From NCBI GenBank assembly GCA_937967755.1, contig CALBTA010000383.1, positions 1 through 5,227 on the forward strand: a stretch of DNA of 5,227 nucleotides, written 5' to 3'. The stretch comes from an uncultured Planctomycetaceae bacterium (GTDB lineage Bacteria; Planctomycetota; Planctomycetia; Pirellulales; Pirellulaceae). Every line of letters begins with the position of its first letter. The stretch's first letter is position 1. Made by a program: the position numbers and the translations under genes. Shown piece by piece: positions 5,183 to 5,227 of the stretch. The notes beneath the pieces were generated by a model that saw only the letters and a program-made list of their open reading frames with translations, was not told the DNA's origin and did not search any database.

Positions 5183-5227
5183 ATTCACCAGTTTCAGGAA
5201 GTCGAGGTGGCAGTGGTGAATTTTCTT
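5183..5227 (+). terminator. Weak intrinsic terminator candidate after the secreted-protein gene
   Basis: ATTCACCA (5183-5190) pairs perfectly over 8 bp with TGGTGAAT (5214-5221), followed by TTTCTT at the window edge. The 23-nt loop is long and the stem is not GC-rich, so this is tentative; the window ends before the full tail can be read. Confidence 0.25.

Noticed and set aside
1..5227. CRISPR array, tRNA, rRNA or transposase gene
   Set aside because: No regularly spaced direct repeats, no cloverleaf-like sequence and no transposase motif were seen on either strand.

Overview
The window looks like chromosomal DNA from a planctomycete, probably of the Pirellulales type. Three things point there: a secreted protein related to the hydrazine synthase alpha subunit and PD40 propellers, a family expanded in planctomycetes; an orphan many-spanning membrane protein; and a small secreted helical protein. 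All three sit in a GC-rich background with long, hairpin-rich gaps. This assignment rests on protein style and memory of the families, not on a search.

Layout. Positions 1-1875 (minus) hold the first 625 codons of a large exported beta-propeller protein whose C-terminus lies beyond the left edge. Positions 1876-2374 have no gene but are dense in palindromes: a small hairpin near the ribosome binding site, a cluster with mutually exclusive pairings, a nested dyad, a GC-rich mini-hairpin resembling one found inside the first gene, and an inverted pair of REP-like units with compensatory changes. A good sigma70-type promoter on the minus strand (TTGACA, 17 bp, TACTAT) sits at the far end of this gap, so the palindromes may form a long mRNA leader. 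Positions 2375-4072 (minus) encode a 565-residue integral membrane protein of unknown function. Positions 4073-4551 form a divergent intergenic region with further dyads and a plus-strand promoter (TTGACC, 17 bp, GATAAT). Positions 4552-5094 (plus) encode a 180-residue exported, helical, acidic-tailed protein with an internal duplication. The last 133 bases hold short repeats and a weak terminator candidate.

The two minus-strand genes share a direction, but the 499-base gap with its own promoter suggests they are separate transcription units. No pathway links the three genes from sequence alone. The most notable observations are the repeat-derived in-frame segment in the propeller gene and the REP-pair/hairpin leader. 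I found no complete new defence, mobile or biosynthetic system.
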